The position numbers were made by a program, and so were the translations under genes. From a virus, in the IMG/VR virus record IMGVR_UViG_3300030116_006740, positions 1 through 39,908 of that record: a stretch of DNA of 39,908 nt. One strand, 5' to 3'. Positions 1 to 7,648 of this stretch are shown here, piece by piece (within the stretch, counting starts at the first letter, position 1; every line of letters begins with the position of its first letter). The notes under the pieces were generated by a model. It was not told where the DNA came from, made no database searches, and saw only the letters and a program-made list of their open reading frames with translations.

Positions 1-1400
1 CCAAAAGCAAGATGGGATTCGGCAGCAATAGAGCCACCGTTCCAGTAAATCATTCCTGCATCGCATTCATCTCGTAAGACTCTAGCCTTACGAAAATCAT
101 TTGTAAGGACACCGACTGCTAATCCGTAATCTGTATCATTATAGATACGGATGGCTTCTTCTAAAGTATCAAATGGTATAATGGCTACATGGGGGCCAAA
201 AACTTCATTCTTTAAATACTCCGCATCCCGCCACTCCGTTTTATAAACCATCGGAGTACAATAGTATGATCCATTTTCTCCGGTATACACAGGAGAAAGT
301 AAAACCTCTGCTTGAGGGTCATCATTAACCATTTTATTGTAGTGTCTAATTTTTGAATAGCCTTGATTATTAATAATCGGCCCATAATATATTTCTTCGT
401 TAGGTACAATCTCATCCCAACAAATAGCAGCGGGAGTACCACAGGTTCCAATATTCTTTTTGAATGGGTTGCCTGTTTTTAACTTAGAAGCTTCTTCGGC
501 AAATCTTGCAGCAAATTCATCATAGATGGTTCTTTGAACTATCATGCGCCCAGAAGATACGCAGCGTTGACCCGAAAGCTTGAATGCACTTGCAATACCT
601 GCTTCAAGTGCTAAATCCATTTCTACATCATCGAAAACAATACAAGCTGATTTACTACCTAATTCGCAAGAGGTAGTTTTATTCCAAGATTCAGCAGCCA
701 CTTTACGAATATGTTGTCCGACTGCGGCACTACCAGTAAAACAAATATGATCGACATCACCGTGAACCAAACTGTCACCAGTAGAACCACCGCCATGAAC
801 CAAACCAATGACCCCATGAGGCAGACCAGCTTCCTCATAAATTTCAACAGCCATTTGAGTTGACATTGGGGCATCTTCACTTGGTTTTATTACAACGGTA
901 TTTCCTTCAACGATAGCAGGGGCAGCATTCCAAAACATGCCAATAGCTAACGGAAAATTAAATGGAGTTACTATAGCTATTACACCTTTTGGCTTCCTAA
1001 GCATGTAAGAATCTTTATCTTCAATTTCTGAAGCCACAGCTTCACCATGACTATAACGGCCAGAGCCAAAAGCAAACTGTGCCATATGTAAGGCTTCATT
1101 AACTTCTGCGATGCTTTCGTTGTAGTTTTTTCCGGTTTCAAGTGAAATAACCTTTGCTAGTTCTTCTTTACGGCGTTCAATTATTTGCGCCACCTTGTTC
1201 ATATAGTCAGAGCGAACAAACCGACTAACTTTTCTCCACTTTTCAAATGTCTCACGAGCAACATCAATCGCTTTTTTAACACCCTCTTCTTTAGTTTCAG
1301 GAAAAATACCCAGTACGTCGCCTGTTGCTGGGTTTATCTTACTGTAACTTTCTTGTGTGGTTTCCCACTGTCCATTAATATAATTTTTACCTTTAAACAT
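1..1400 (-). CDS. Aldehyde dehydrogenase, 3'-truncated by window edge
   Basis: NAD(P)-dependent aldehyde dehydrogenase superfamily enzyme, oxidising an aldehyde to an acid; the substrate cannot be read from sequence. About 466 codons are visible from the ATG at 1400 and the C-terminus runs off the window. All core motifs are present: the oxyanion Asn in TPFNFP (N148), the cofactor Lys in IKPSE (K172), FTGS (221-224), the general base Glu in CELGS (E246) and the nucleophile in SGQRC (C280). The start overlaps the end of the upstream VOC gene by 8 bp and has a GGAAAG Shine-Dalgarno, so the two are probably co-translated. The frame is open throughout, so the gene appears intact. ALDH genes are unusual in phages; with the neighbouring HPPD-like gene a small aromatic or aldehyde pathway is conceivable, but this is inference. 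Confidence 0.9.
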   Translation of the reverse strand, partial: MFKGKNYINGQWETTQESYSKINPATGDVLGIFPETKEEGVKKAIDVARETFEKWRKVSRFVRSDYMNKVAQIIERRKEELAKVISLETGKNYNESIAEVNEALHMAQFAFGSGRYSHGEAVASEIEDKDSYMLRKPKGVIAIVTPFNFPLAIGMFWNAAPAIVEGNTVVIKPSEDAPMSTQMAVEIYEEAGLPHGVIGLVHGGGSTGDSLVHGDVDHICFTGSAAVGQHIRKVAAESWNKTTSCELGSKSACIVFDDVEMDLALEAGIASAFKLSGQRCVSSGRMIVQRTIYDEFAARFAEEASKLKTGNPFKKNIGTCGTPAAICWDEIVPNEEIYYGPIINNQGYSKIRHYNKMVNDDPQAEVLLSPVYTGENGSYYCTPMVYKTEWRDAEYLKNEVFGPHVAIIPFDTLEEAIRIYNDTDYGLAVGVLTNDFRKARVLRDECDAGMIYWNGGSIAAESHLAF

Positions 1401-1947
1401 TTTTAGTGCTTTCCATTAAAGCCTTGACATTATCTTTGCAAAAGCCTTCTCCTTCGCGATTAATAAGTTCATAAATTACCCCAGTCAGTTCTGATGGTTT
1501 TGTGAACACCTGAACCAAACCGGGGCAACTTAGTGGTTTATCTGAGTAGAATTCAGCATAGCCTTTTTTCTTCCACTCTTCCATTGTTTTTTCTACATCA
1601 CTTACTTCATAAGCCATGTGGTGAACTCCACCTATGCCACCTCTTTCTTTTACCCAATCTCCTACAATTGACCCATCAGGGCCATCACTCACAAAAATTT
1701 CAGGAGATGCATGAAACTCAAAAGACTCTTGGCGTTTAGCATCAATCTGTATTACATTGAACCGCCTCCAAAGGGCGGTAAAGGGCGGTCTTTCTTCGGG
1801 TGGAATTAGAGCCAAGCAGTCAGCGGTACTTTCATCATCAAATTCTATCTGAAACTCTGTTCCAAGCTTATAGCCTAGTGTATCCTCGAAAAATTTCGCT
1901 GTTTTATAGCGATTTTTAACTCTGTAAGCAATGTGATCGAGTCTCAT
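1393..1947 (-). CDS. VOC-fold dioxygenase-like protein related to HPPD C-terminal half
   Basis: 184-residue protein of the vicinal-oxygen-chelate (glyoxalase/bleomycin-resistance/dioxygenase) superfamily. Two beta-alpha-beta-beta-beta halves are visible. The metal-ligand pattern of 4-hydroxyphenylpyruvate dioxygenase is present: H5 in RLDHIAYRV, H110 in GGVHHMAYEV and E160 in GVIYELINR. The tail (EGFCKDNVKALMES) resembles the GFGxGNFxALFESIE end of HPPD. It is only about half the length of HPPD (about 350 residues), so it corresponds to the catalytic C-terminal domain alone. It starts at ATG 1947, downstream of the phosphomannomutase gene and overlapping the ALDH start. It could also be an epimerase or lyase of the same fold; dioxygenase activity is a family-based guess. 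Confidence 0.75.
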   Translation of the reverse strand: MRLDHIAYRVKNRYKTAKFFEDTLGYKLGTEFQIEFDDESTADCLALIPPEERPPFTALWRRFNVIQIDAKRQESFEFHASPEIFVSDGPDGSIVGDWVKERGGIGGVHHMAYEVSDVEKTMEEWKKKGYAEFYSDKPLSCPGLVQVFTKPSELTGVIYELINREGEGFCKDNVKALMESTKNV

Positions 1948-1965
1948 ACCACCATTATATTTTAT

Positions 1966-2682
1966 TTAATATTTATTTTCTAATATTTCTAGAGTGTGGT
2001 TGTAAGATTTAACATTGTGGTAGGTTCCGCATCCTCGCTGGATTATGTCATTAGCGATTGGGTAATCATTTCCTCCTTGTTGACATTTGTCACCAAAGAA
2101 AACCATTTCTTTTTTTAAGTTTTCTGTTACCCACATGCTCGCCTGAGACTTGTCTTGCCCCTTTGGATAAATGTCTATACTTATCTGCCCCCCAACACAA
2201 GCTTCAATATCAGGAAATTTTGATTTTATTTGCGAGGCAAAATTTTGTCTTTCTTTATTTTTGTTGTCCCATTTATTATATATGTCTCTTTGTTCAAATA
2301 CAGCTTCGCGTCCAACAACCGAAAAGTTAAGCATACCCGTTCTTATTTCTATAAAGTTTTTACCCTTCGGAGTAAAATGAGAATCGTGATACAGTTTTGA
2401 AAGGTAATCCAAAAGATTATTACTCGGAGTCCAGTCATTCTTATAGATGAGAGTATTTTGATCCCAAAGCTCATTTGCTGACGAACAAAAAACACCCATT
2501 ACCCTAGAAAGAATACTGGCTGGCAGTTGTTGGTTTACCTTTTTTTTGTCGCTACCAGCTACTATGTAAACCTGCTTATCTTTCATCCAGTTCAAAAAGC
2601 GCATCGTACCACCGCTCTCCATCTTTTTCATTGGAGGTGTTAGTGTGCCATCTACATCAAAAAGGTATATCAGTCTCTCCAT
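1966..2682 (-). CDS. Phosphomannomutase, eukaryotic type (HAD IIB)
   Basis: Interconverts mannose-6-phosphate and mannose-1-phosphate for GDP-mannose synthesis. The 238-residue protein matches the eukaryotic PMM1/PMM2 family rather than the bacterial ManB/PgmA fold. The N-terminal FDVDGTLTPP carries the phosphorylated Asp (D9) and acid/base Asp (D11). GSDKKKVNQQL (43-53), an ELW box near residue 72, and FFGDKCQQGGNDYPI (D198, D206) match the Mg-binding motif FFGDKTxxGGNDYEI. Length is close to the usual 245-260. It overlaps the 3' end of the cupin gene by 13 bp. Together with that cupin it suggests mannose or GDP-sugar handling for the adjacent glycosyltransferases. Acquisition of a eukaryotic-type PMM by a phage is noteworthy; some bacteria also carry this type. 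Confidence 0.92.
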   Translation of the reverse strand: MERLIYLFDVDGTLTPPMKKMESGGTMRFLNWMKDKQVYIVAGSDKKKVNQQLPASILSRVMGVFCSSANELWDQNTLIYKNDWTPSNNLLDYLSKLYHDSHFTPKGKNFIEIRTGMLNFSVVGREAVFEQRDIYNKWDNKNKERQNFASQIKSKFPDIEACVGGQISIDIYPKGQDKSQASMWVTENLKKEMVFFGDKCQQGGNDYPIANDIIQRGCGTYHNVKSYNHTLEILENKY

Positions 2683-3023
2683 ACTCTATAGCTATCTTCG
2701 TCGCGGTGAAATGTGCTGCTTTCAATGATGTCGCAGTCGGTTAAAGCTTCAACTTGGTGGGGCACAAGCCTATCAATTACATAGCAATCACCTTCATACA
2801 AGTCAGTAACAATGTTAGTGGTTGTGCTAGTGTCAATAGTCGTTAACCTGCAATGCCCATTTAATACATAGAAATTTTCGTGCTTCTCAGAATGAAAGTG
2901 CATACTAAAGCGATTGCCAGCTTTTACATGTAATATTTTTCCGCAGTAATTATTTTCTTCATCATTAGCAAGCCAAAGCTCGTAACCCCACTGCTTTTGG
3001 ACTTTTTTAGGTTTAGACTTCAT
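2670..3023 (-). CDS. Cupin, mannose-6-phosphate isomerase type II-like
   Basis: 117-residue single-domain cupin. The metal-binding motifs are clear: H-x-H then E in FSMHFHSEKHENFYV (about residues 39-53) and the second-motif His in RLVPHQVEAL. The opening KKVQKQWGYELWLAND is typical of the C-terminal isomerase domain of bifunctional mannose-1-phosphate guanylyltransferase / mannose-6-phosphate isomerase (WGxxE). It ends overlapping the phosphomannomutase start, so the pair probably acts on mannose phosphates. No guanylyltransferase domain is attached. Alternative: a sugar-binding cupin without isomerase activity. Confidence 0.78.
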   Translation of the reverse strand: MKSKPKKVQKQWGYELWLANDEENNYCGKILHVKAGNRFSMHFHSEKHENFYVLNGHCRLTTIDTSTTTNIVTDLYEGDCYVIDRLVPHQVEALTDCDIIESSTFHRDEDSYRVWRD

Positions 3024-3032
3024 AATCTTATC

Positions 3033-3641
3033 TTAGTCTAGATTTTTTATTTTTTCAATATATTCGTACTCAGAGAGAATAATATCTCTACTATCTTCTA
3101 AAAAAATCTTCAGGTTTTCAGGATCAATAGAAAAGCCCTTGTTAATCATTTTTAACAGTCTTTTTATTTCTGTTATTGCGTGTAGCTTTTTAATCTTAGA
3201 ACGGTTTTCAATACATTTCTGATTTCTAACTATTTTTCTACAATTTAAATGAGTAAAATAGTCTGGGTGGCACTTCCATTTGCCTTTACAGTCCAAGTAA
3301 GACATGCAAATAGTGTAGTCGAAGTTTTCAAATATTTGGTTTGGGTTATTAAATTCATGTATAACATCGTAAGTCAGTTGAGATTTTTTTAAAACTCTAT
3401 TATTTTCCCACTCGTGTTCGATTTTGAAACCCCTTTTCTTAAGTAGGCCAACTGCTTGATCAGACATTTTTTTTGTGGGAAAATAAACGTCTATATCACT
3501 AGGTTTTTGGCCAGCAAAAAAACTGAGTATAGCCCCACCAGATATCCAAAAATAAATATCTAAATCTTCAAAAGTTTCAAAGTGTGGAGCTAGGAAGATT
3601 TTTAGCTCTTCAACTCTCTGGTTTTCGTAATTACAAGACAT
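3033..3641 (-). CDS. Nucleotidyltransferase-fold protein (pol-beta superfamily)
   Basis: 202 residues. Residues about 30-55 read WISGGAILSFFAGQKPSDID plus VYF, the GG-x(n)-DxD signature of pol-beta-type nucleotidyltransferases (as in CCA-adding enzymes and minimal NTases). The two acidic metal ligands (DID) are intact. The C-terminal third is helical and lysine-rich. It sits between GT25 and cupin genes with an 11-bp overlap to the former, so a role in modifying a sugar or surface polymer is possible, but the substrate is unknown. A tRNA- or RNA-nucleotidyl transferase role cannot be excluded. Confidence 0.65.
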   Translation of the reverse strand: MSCNYENQRVEELKIFLAPHFETFEDLDIYFWISGGAILSFFAGQKPSDIDVYFPTKKMSDQAVGLLKKRGFKIEHEWENNRVLKKSQLTYDVIHEFNNPNQIFENFDYTICMSYLDCKGKWKCHPDYFTHLNCRKIVRNQKCIENRSKIKKLHAITEIKRLLKMINKGFSIDPENLKIFLEDSRDIILSEYEYIEKIKNLD

Positions 3642-4236
3642 TATCGTAGTAACGCTGTAGGGTATTGCTTCCCTTATCTGGTTGAATTGCCATTATCGGT
3701 TTTATCATGTATTTAAGAGTCTTTTCTGCTAAAAAAATATCAATACTCCCCCTGCTCCAAACCCTTTTTCCGTCATCATAATATCTGTTGTTGTCTCCCT
3801 CGAAAGACAAAACAGTATCAAAAAATTTTCTATTGAGTGCATGAGCATGGGTATGATAAGCATTAACTAAACACAGATTTTCAGTAACATGCGATTTTAC
3901 CTCTTTTACCACTCCACCAAGAAGAAACTGGTCCCAATCAGTTTTTGATAAATCATCCAAGCACTTTTCTAAAGCCTTGTGGTCTTTGTGCAAAAAAAGA
4001 ACATCCTCTTCAAAAATGAGAACATTTCTGGCCCCCTTTTCCTTAGCTCTTCTAACGCATTCTTTGTGAGACTCTCTACATCCGTCCCAATAAGGTTCGC
4101 TTAGAATGGCCTCAAAAAATTCTACCCTATCAAAAATGCCAAGCTGTTTAAATTGTTGTTCTGCCTTTCTTTTCTTTTCTTTTCTGGAAGAAATACAAAT
4201 ACAGTAAATGTCATCAAAAAAATCAAATGGATTCAT
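3631..4236 (-). CDS. Glycosyltransferase family 25 (LPS biosynthesis type)
   Basis: 201 residues from the ATG at 4236, chosen because AGAGGA lies 8 nt upstream and the ATG falls just after the stop of the preceding gene; an in-frame ATG at 4254 would overlap that gene. The family-25 hallmarks are visible: an N-terminal YCICISSRKEKK strand, an ERF/FEAI-like region, and VLIFEEDVLFL, where EED is the metal/sugar-nucleotide acidic cluster. HTHAHALNRKFFD and the later RGSIDIFLAE region match the conserved acceptor-side motifs. It likely adds a galactosyl or glucosyl residue to an LPS-like or protein-linked glycan. No transmembrane segment is seen; probably cytoplasmic. Confidence 0.85.
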   Translation of the reverse strand: MNPFDFFDDIYCICISSRKEKKRKAEQQFKQLGIFDRVEFFEAILSEPYWDGCRESHKECVRRAKEKGARNVLIFEEDVLFLHKDHKALEKCLDDLSKTDWDQFLLGGVVKEVKSHVTENLCLVNAYHTHAHALNRKFFDTVLSFEGDNNRYYDDGKRVWSRGSIDIFLAEKTLKYMIKPIMAIQPDKGSNTLQRYYDNVL

Positions 4237-4240
4237 AAAT

Positions 4241-4906
4241 TTATCCTCTATCATCGTTTATAATTTCAGTATACTTAACTTTGTCAATTTCGTACCCCAA
4301 AAAATTAAACAATTTTTCCATTTCTTTTACATCAAACATGTTTTCAAAGCTGCTGTAGTAATAATTTACTGGATTACTTAATTGTTTAGCTTTCATTTCA
4401 GCGTTTCTACGCTTTAAAATTTCTTCGTCTTCGGGTTTAAGCCAATTTGCTTTACTCTCAGAATGAGTCTGGCTGTAAGTATCCTCTTTGCAATGTAATA
4501 TTATTTTAGTATTAGGAAACAATTCTATAAATTCGTCAAGTAAATCTAGTTTAAGAAAGCGAATCTCTTTAAAGCCTAAGATTTTTTTATGTTTTACATA
4601 TAGAAAATCATAAATTATTTTTTTTAAGTTATATTTAAATTCTTTAAAAACAAAGTTATTCTCCCAACAGGGTTTGTAAGAGGGGTGCTTAAAGTATTTA
4701 GCTTTCCTAGAAAATTTTACATCACGAGACATTTGAAGCATTTCCTCAGTTTTTTTAAGACTTTTGTATGCACGTAACAATAAGCCAATAAAATTGGCAT
4801 TCTCACCGTTTATATTTGCATCAGGTGTAGTGGATACAATTCTTTGCATGGTTGTGCTTCCAGAACGAGGCGTGGCAGCTATTATGATGAATTGAACATC
4901 ATCCAT
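4241..4906 (-). CDS. Sulfotransferase (PAPS-dependent), Stf0/Sulfotransfer type
   Basis: 221 residues from ATG 4906. The frame extends upstream only to a TTG inside the previous gene, so the ATG 10 nt after that gene's stop is preferred. The 5'-phosphosulfate-binding loop is IIIAATPRSGSTTMQRI close to the N-terminus, and the 3'-phosphate region is represented by FPNTKIILHCKEDTYSQTHS. These features place it in the P-loop sulfotransferases that transfer sulfate from PAPS to a carbohydrate or lipid. It is the first of three sulfotransferases in the window and is embedded among glycosyltransferases, suggesting a sulfated glycan product. No PAPS-synthesis gene is visible, so PAPS would come from the host. 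Confidence 0.82.
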   Translation of the reverse strand: MDDVQFIIIAATPRSGSTTMQRIVSTTPDANINGENANFIGLLLRAYKSLKKTEEMLQMSRDVKFSRKAKYFKHPSYKPCWENNFVFKEFKYNLKKIIYDFLYVKHKKILGFKEIRFLKLDLLDEFIELFPNTKIILHCKEDTYSQTHSESKANWLKPEDEEILKRRNAEMKAKQLSNPVNYYYSSFENMFDVKEMEKLFNFLGYEIDKVKYTEIINDDRG

Positions 4907-4916
4907 TTCCGTAAAT

Positions 4917-5975
4917 TTAAATTGATTTATAAATTTCTGTTTCTTGAAAATCTTCAAGAAAATACTCTCCTGTTAGCTTTTTCCTCATCTCACAAGTTTT
5001 TAAATACTCATGAGCTTGTCGTATCAGTTCCATGTTAAAAGCCTTATCAATAGCTTCTTCAACGCTTCTAAAATAGAATGGATATTCCGCACCTAAATAT
5101 TCAATAGCTGGTGGTATTGGGTTTACTAATATAGGCGTGGCTCTAGCAATGGATTCTATAATAGAATTACTAGCACTACAGGTATACATGTCTAAAAATA
5201 TTATGTTGTCACAAAAAATGTCATCATATTCATCATTTGAAAGCCCGAAAAGCTCCTCTACATAGCCAATTGATTCGCTGTAATAGTAGTTATATTCAAG
5301 TGCTGTTTGGTGTTCAAAGTCTAGCTCTTTTTGTCTTAGGTTATTAACAAATTTATGAGGATCACTACCCTCTTTGTATGGAAGTAGTTTGGTTTTAGTA
5401 TAAATGTTATTATCTATGGGTAAATAATAAATTGAGTTTACCTTTCTTAGCCAGTAGCCCACATTAAGAATTCTTTTTTGGGCATTCTTCATGAAGGCGT
5501 CAAAAGAAAACTGCTTTTCTGGAATTTCGCTGGGGTGATAAAGCACATTAACGGGAACATTAAGAGTCTCTCTCAGGAAACTTGCGTGATGCTCTGTAAG
5601 GGTGTACAACCCCTTACAGTATTCTAAGCTATCTTGGAACTCCCAAGAGTTAATAATCACCTCTGGCAAACCCTTGGGACCAAACCACCAAGGGTAATTC
5701 TGAGGGTTGTGAAGAAAGCCAACCCATGAATTTTGAAATGGTAAAATAGTATTTTGCTTTTGCCAATAAAACTCGTTTTCTAAAAAGCCGTAAAAGTTTA
5801 CACCCGCCGAATTATGAATCGAGGATAGTGCATTTATAGCATATGCCCAACCACTTCGGTGTGTGGAAAACGTAGGTTGCTCTGTTAACTTGATTTTACC
5901 TTTGGGATTCTCGTATATGTAGCTGGTAGAATCTTGGCCCCAATCATTAACCTTTTTTATATTGGCTTCAGGCAT
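4917..5975 (-). CDS. Glycosyltransferase, group 1-like (GT-B)
   Basis: 352 residues from ATG 5975. That ATG follows the stop of the small upstream ORF by one base (TAA-A-ATG), supporting this start over a TTG 24 nt upstream. The N-terminal half has GWAYAINALSS and VNFYGFLENEF. The middle has VLYHPSEIPEKQF and RILNVGYWLRKVNSIYYLP, a GT4-like start of the second Rossmann domain. The C-terminal half has IFLDMYTCSASNSIIESIARATPILVN, equivalent to the E-x7-E donor-binding region of group-1 transferases. The acceptor is unknown. The gene lies in a minus-strand cluster with a sulfotransferase and GT25. Confidence 0.75.
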   Translation of the reverse strand: MPEANIKKVNDWGQDSTSYIYENPKGKIKLTEQPTFSTHRSGWAYAINALSSIHNSAGVNFYGFLENEFYWQKQNTILPFQNSWVGFLHNPQNYPWWFGPKGLPEVIINSWEFQDSLEYCKGLYTLTEHHASFLRETLNVPVNVLYHPSEIPEKQFSFDAFMKNAQKRILNVGYWLRKVNSIYYLPIDNNIYTKTKLLPYKEGSDPHKFVNNLRQKELDFEHQTALEYNYYYSESIGYVEELFGLSNDEYDDIFCDNIIFLDMYTCSASNSIIESIARATPILVNPIPPAIEYLGAEYPFYFRSVEEAIDKAFNMELIRQAHEYLKTCEMRKKLTGEYFLEDFQETEIYKSI

Positions 5976-5976
5976 T

Positions 5977-6132
5977 TTATACTGACGATTGTTTTTCAAC
6001 TATGTCTACAGCCCTCATCAACCCCAGCTTTTGAGTTTTTAACGAGGCTTGGGCAGCGGCTTTGCGTAGGTTGCGTTTTTTTCTAAACTGTCTTGCAGTT
6101 TGTCTTTTTTTTATATGTTTTGATATAGGCAT
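5977..6132 (-). CDS. Small basic protein, 51 aa
   Basis: A short open frame from ATG 6132 to TAA 5977-5979, fitting exactly between its neighbours: 2 nt after the upstream gene and 1 nt before the glycosyltransferase ATG. About a third of its residues are Lys or Arg, with KKRQTARQFRKKRNLRKAAA near the N-terminus, followed by an amphipathic helix-like tail. It could bind nucleic acid. No family is recognised. The snug spacing on both sides is the main evidence that it is real. Confidence 0.6.
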   Translation of the reverse strand: MPISKHIKKRQTARQFRKKRNLRKAAAQASLKTQKLGLMRAVDIVEKQSSV

Positions 6133-6134
6133 AA

Positions 6135-6326
6135 TTATTTTTCAGTTAGTGATCTTACATTATAAATATCTACATGAATGATTTTACTGGACAGTTTTCT
6201 TTGTACAGCAAAAGTATTTTCATCCACAATATCTACAACGACAGCTTCATAAGAAGGCTTAGAAACGACCATGATCTTTTTGCCGATCATTTTCTTGTTG
6301 TACTCTATCTTTTCTTTAGAACTCAT
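6135..6326 (-). CDS. Hypothetical protein, 63 aa, SH3-like barrel pattern
   Basis: Unrecognised. After a lysine-rich N-terminus, the sequence IGKKIMVVSKPSYEAVVVD and the following strands alternate hydrophobic residues in a pattern expected of a small beta-barrel (KOW/SH3-like). ATG 6326 overlaps the end of the next upstream gene by 11 bp and the stop is 2 nt from the following small gene, so it belongs to the minus-strand operon. Function unknown. Confidence 0.6.
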   Translation of the reverse strand: MSSKEKIEYNKKMIGKKIMVVSKPSYEAVVVDIVDENTFAVQRKLSSKIIHVDIYNVRSLTEK

Positions 6327-6594
6327 GTATTAATTCTCCATTAAAATAAAATTTAATCGTGTTAACATTTCTTACTTGTTTAAGTTTAGCTTTCTGAGTT
6401 TCAGTAAATGAGGTTGATATATAATGATAACCCCTTATGGCTTCTTGTTTTCTTTGTGTTCTGTTGCAGTTACAACCATACGGTAAACCCGCAACTAAAT
6501 TCATAAATTGTTTCTGCACATCGGTAGGAGCTTCTCCCATTTGTTGTAATAACTCTAGTAGTTCTCCCAAGGTTGAGATTGATAGCTCATTCAT
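6316..6594 (-). CDS. Hypothetical protein, 92 aa
   Basis: Unrecognised. The N-terminal part is a leucine-rich amphipathic helix (LGELLELLQQM). The middle has AGLPYGCNCNRTQRKQEA with two closely spaced Cys (CNC), and the C-terminus looks like a beta-hairpin (IKFYFNGELIHEF). ATG 6594 overlaps the stop of the membrane-protein gene (ATGA), indicating translational coupling. Function unknown. Confidence 0.6.
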   Translation of the reverse strand: MNELSISTLGELLELLQQMGEAPTDVQKQFMNLVAGLPYGCNCNRTQRKQEAIRGYHYISTSFTETQKAKLKQVRNVNTIKFYFNGELIHEF

Positions 6595-6950
6595 AAGTCA
6601 CCTATTTTAACAACCGTGAAATACATTATAAGACTCAAAATATAAAGAGGACAAAAGTGAACAATTCCCATAGGTATACTAGCAAATAGACAATACCAAA
6701 CACCAAGGCATAATGGACATGTGATTAGTCTTATTAAAAAATTATTATGCTTACAAGCCAAAAATGTTATGTAATCACCATCAAGATTATCACAAATATA
6801 TTTTTCATAATCCTCTATCCATAATAAATTCTTAAATCCTAACAATTTACCGTACTCTACTACCGCATTAGTTTTAAACCACACTATGAACACAGTGGTA
6901 ATAAAACAACTAAAAATTAACAAAAGCTCTATATTTAAAAGCTTAAACAT
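6591..6950 (-). CDS. Membrane protein with CPLCLGVW motif, 119 aa
   Basis: Integral membrane protein with three likely transmembrane stretches: about residues 5-25, 75-95 (around TCPLCLGVWYCLFASIP) and 98-115. The CPxCxGxW motif at the membrane edge recalls small phage and bacterial membrane proteins of the DUF1360 kind; function unknown. The start ATG at 6950 is preceded by TATATTATTGATAAT, which could hold a promoter -10 element, making it the first gene of the 6950-to-1 minus-strand operon. Confidence 0.65.
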   Translation of the reverse strand: MFKLLNIELLLIFSCFITTVFIVWFKTNAVVEYGKLLGFKNLLWIEDYEKYICDNLDGDYITFLACKHNNFLIRLITCPLCLGVWYCLFASIPMGIVHFCPLYILSLIMYFTVVKIGDL

Positions 6951-7008
6951 ATTATCAATAATATAAAGTTTTTAGTGATTTAACAAAATTTTGTTTTTAA
7001 AAGTCTTA

Positions 7009-7400
7009 ATAACTCTTTTAGGAAGATTAAAGACACAGTACCCCCACTAGGGGGATACCGTGATTAGTGTCTCTAAACTCTTTTTAGGCCCCTTTATTTT
7101 TAATGTAGAGAGGATTTGAAACTCTACGACACGAATACGGACGATTAAAAATCGTAACAATCTACCATTCAGATAAATGGCGGGAGAGACTGTGCTCAAA
7201 AACTCCACTTACGACTGCCTACCACAACACGCTGGGCATTGCCATAGTAACTAACTATGCGTCTTTGTTTCCTATGTATTTGCTATAGGAGGCTGTCCCT
7301 TGATTTGGAAGTAAGCCAACTTCCACCCTACTGATTTCGGTTATCTCAGGAAAACTCCACTGATTACTCTCAGCGAGCTTAAAAGGGGTTCTGCCCTTTT
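7009..7400. ncRNA. Candidate structured noncoding RNA region
   Basis: Roughly 450 bases (6951-7401) carry no plausible gene in any frame but are unusually rich in perfect short inverted repeats. Examples on the plus strand: AGACAC (7031) / GTGTCT (7067) enclosing CCCCC (7041) / GGGGG (7050); GTAGAG / CTCTAC near 7105-7128; ACGAT / ATCGT near 7141-7157; CCATT / AATGG near 7165-7181; GGAAGT / ACTTCC near 7308-7325. ACTCTTTTAGG and AACTCCACT each recur as direct repeats. G+C is higher than in the flanks. Both neighbouring genes are on the minus strand, so a minus-strand transcript ending at the 7031-7072 hairpin is favoured, but direction is uncertain. It does not match tmRNA, RNase P or SRP RNA as far as I can see. 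Confidence 0.4.
7379..7400 (+). terminator. Possible bidirectional terminator hairpin
   Basis: AAAAGGGG, a short loop, then CCCTTTTT form a stem with a T-run, and the complement reads equally well on the minus strand just after the gene ending at 7402. It may terminate the small minus-strand gene or bound the candidate RNA. Confidence 0.45.
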
Positions 7401-7401
7401 T

Positions 7402-7611
7402 CTAAGTATTATCTCTTAACCAAGCTGCTGTCAACTCTTCTTTTACCCGAAGCACATCACCCCCAATAAAACTAATAATAGTTCCTTGACCCTCTATGAC
7501 TTGGTAATGAAGAACGTTTTCCATGTTTATAAGCACTGGGCCAACATTATTATCAACCTCTTCAAGTTCCAGCAACAAGATTGGCGGATTTGATTTAAAT
7601 ACGTCAGACAT
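7402..7611 (-). CDS. Hypothetical protein, 69 aa, FlbD-like strand pattern
   Basis: No firm family. The pattern (VLINMENVLHYQVIEG, then TIISFIGGDVLRVKEEL) resembles the short beta-rich FlbD-type or related phage proteins with a 'N-x-x-x-I ... T-x-I-x-F-x-x-G ... V-K-E' layout. ATG 7611 is preceded by AT-rich TAATTAATATATTAAATATT, which includes a -10-like TATATT 7 nt before the ATG. A hairpin follows the stop. Confidence 0.55.
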   Translation of the reverse strand: MSDVFKSNPPILLLELEEVDNNVGPVLINMENVLHYQVIEGQGTIISFIGGDVLRVKEELTAAWLRDNT

Positions 7612-7648
7612 AATATTTAATATATTAATTACTTTCTAAAATTCTATT

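Noticed and set aside
7095-7190. A tRNA-like stretch on the minus strand (TATCTGAATGGTAGA and TTTCAAATCC)
   Set aside because: A-box-like and B-box-like strings exist, but no acceptor stem pairs, the anticodon arm cannot be placed with standard spacing and the T-arm has a mismatch next to the loop. It is better explained as part of a hairpin array.
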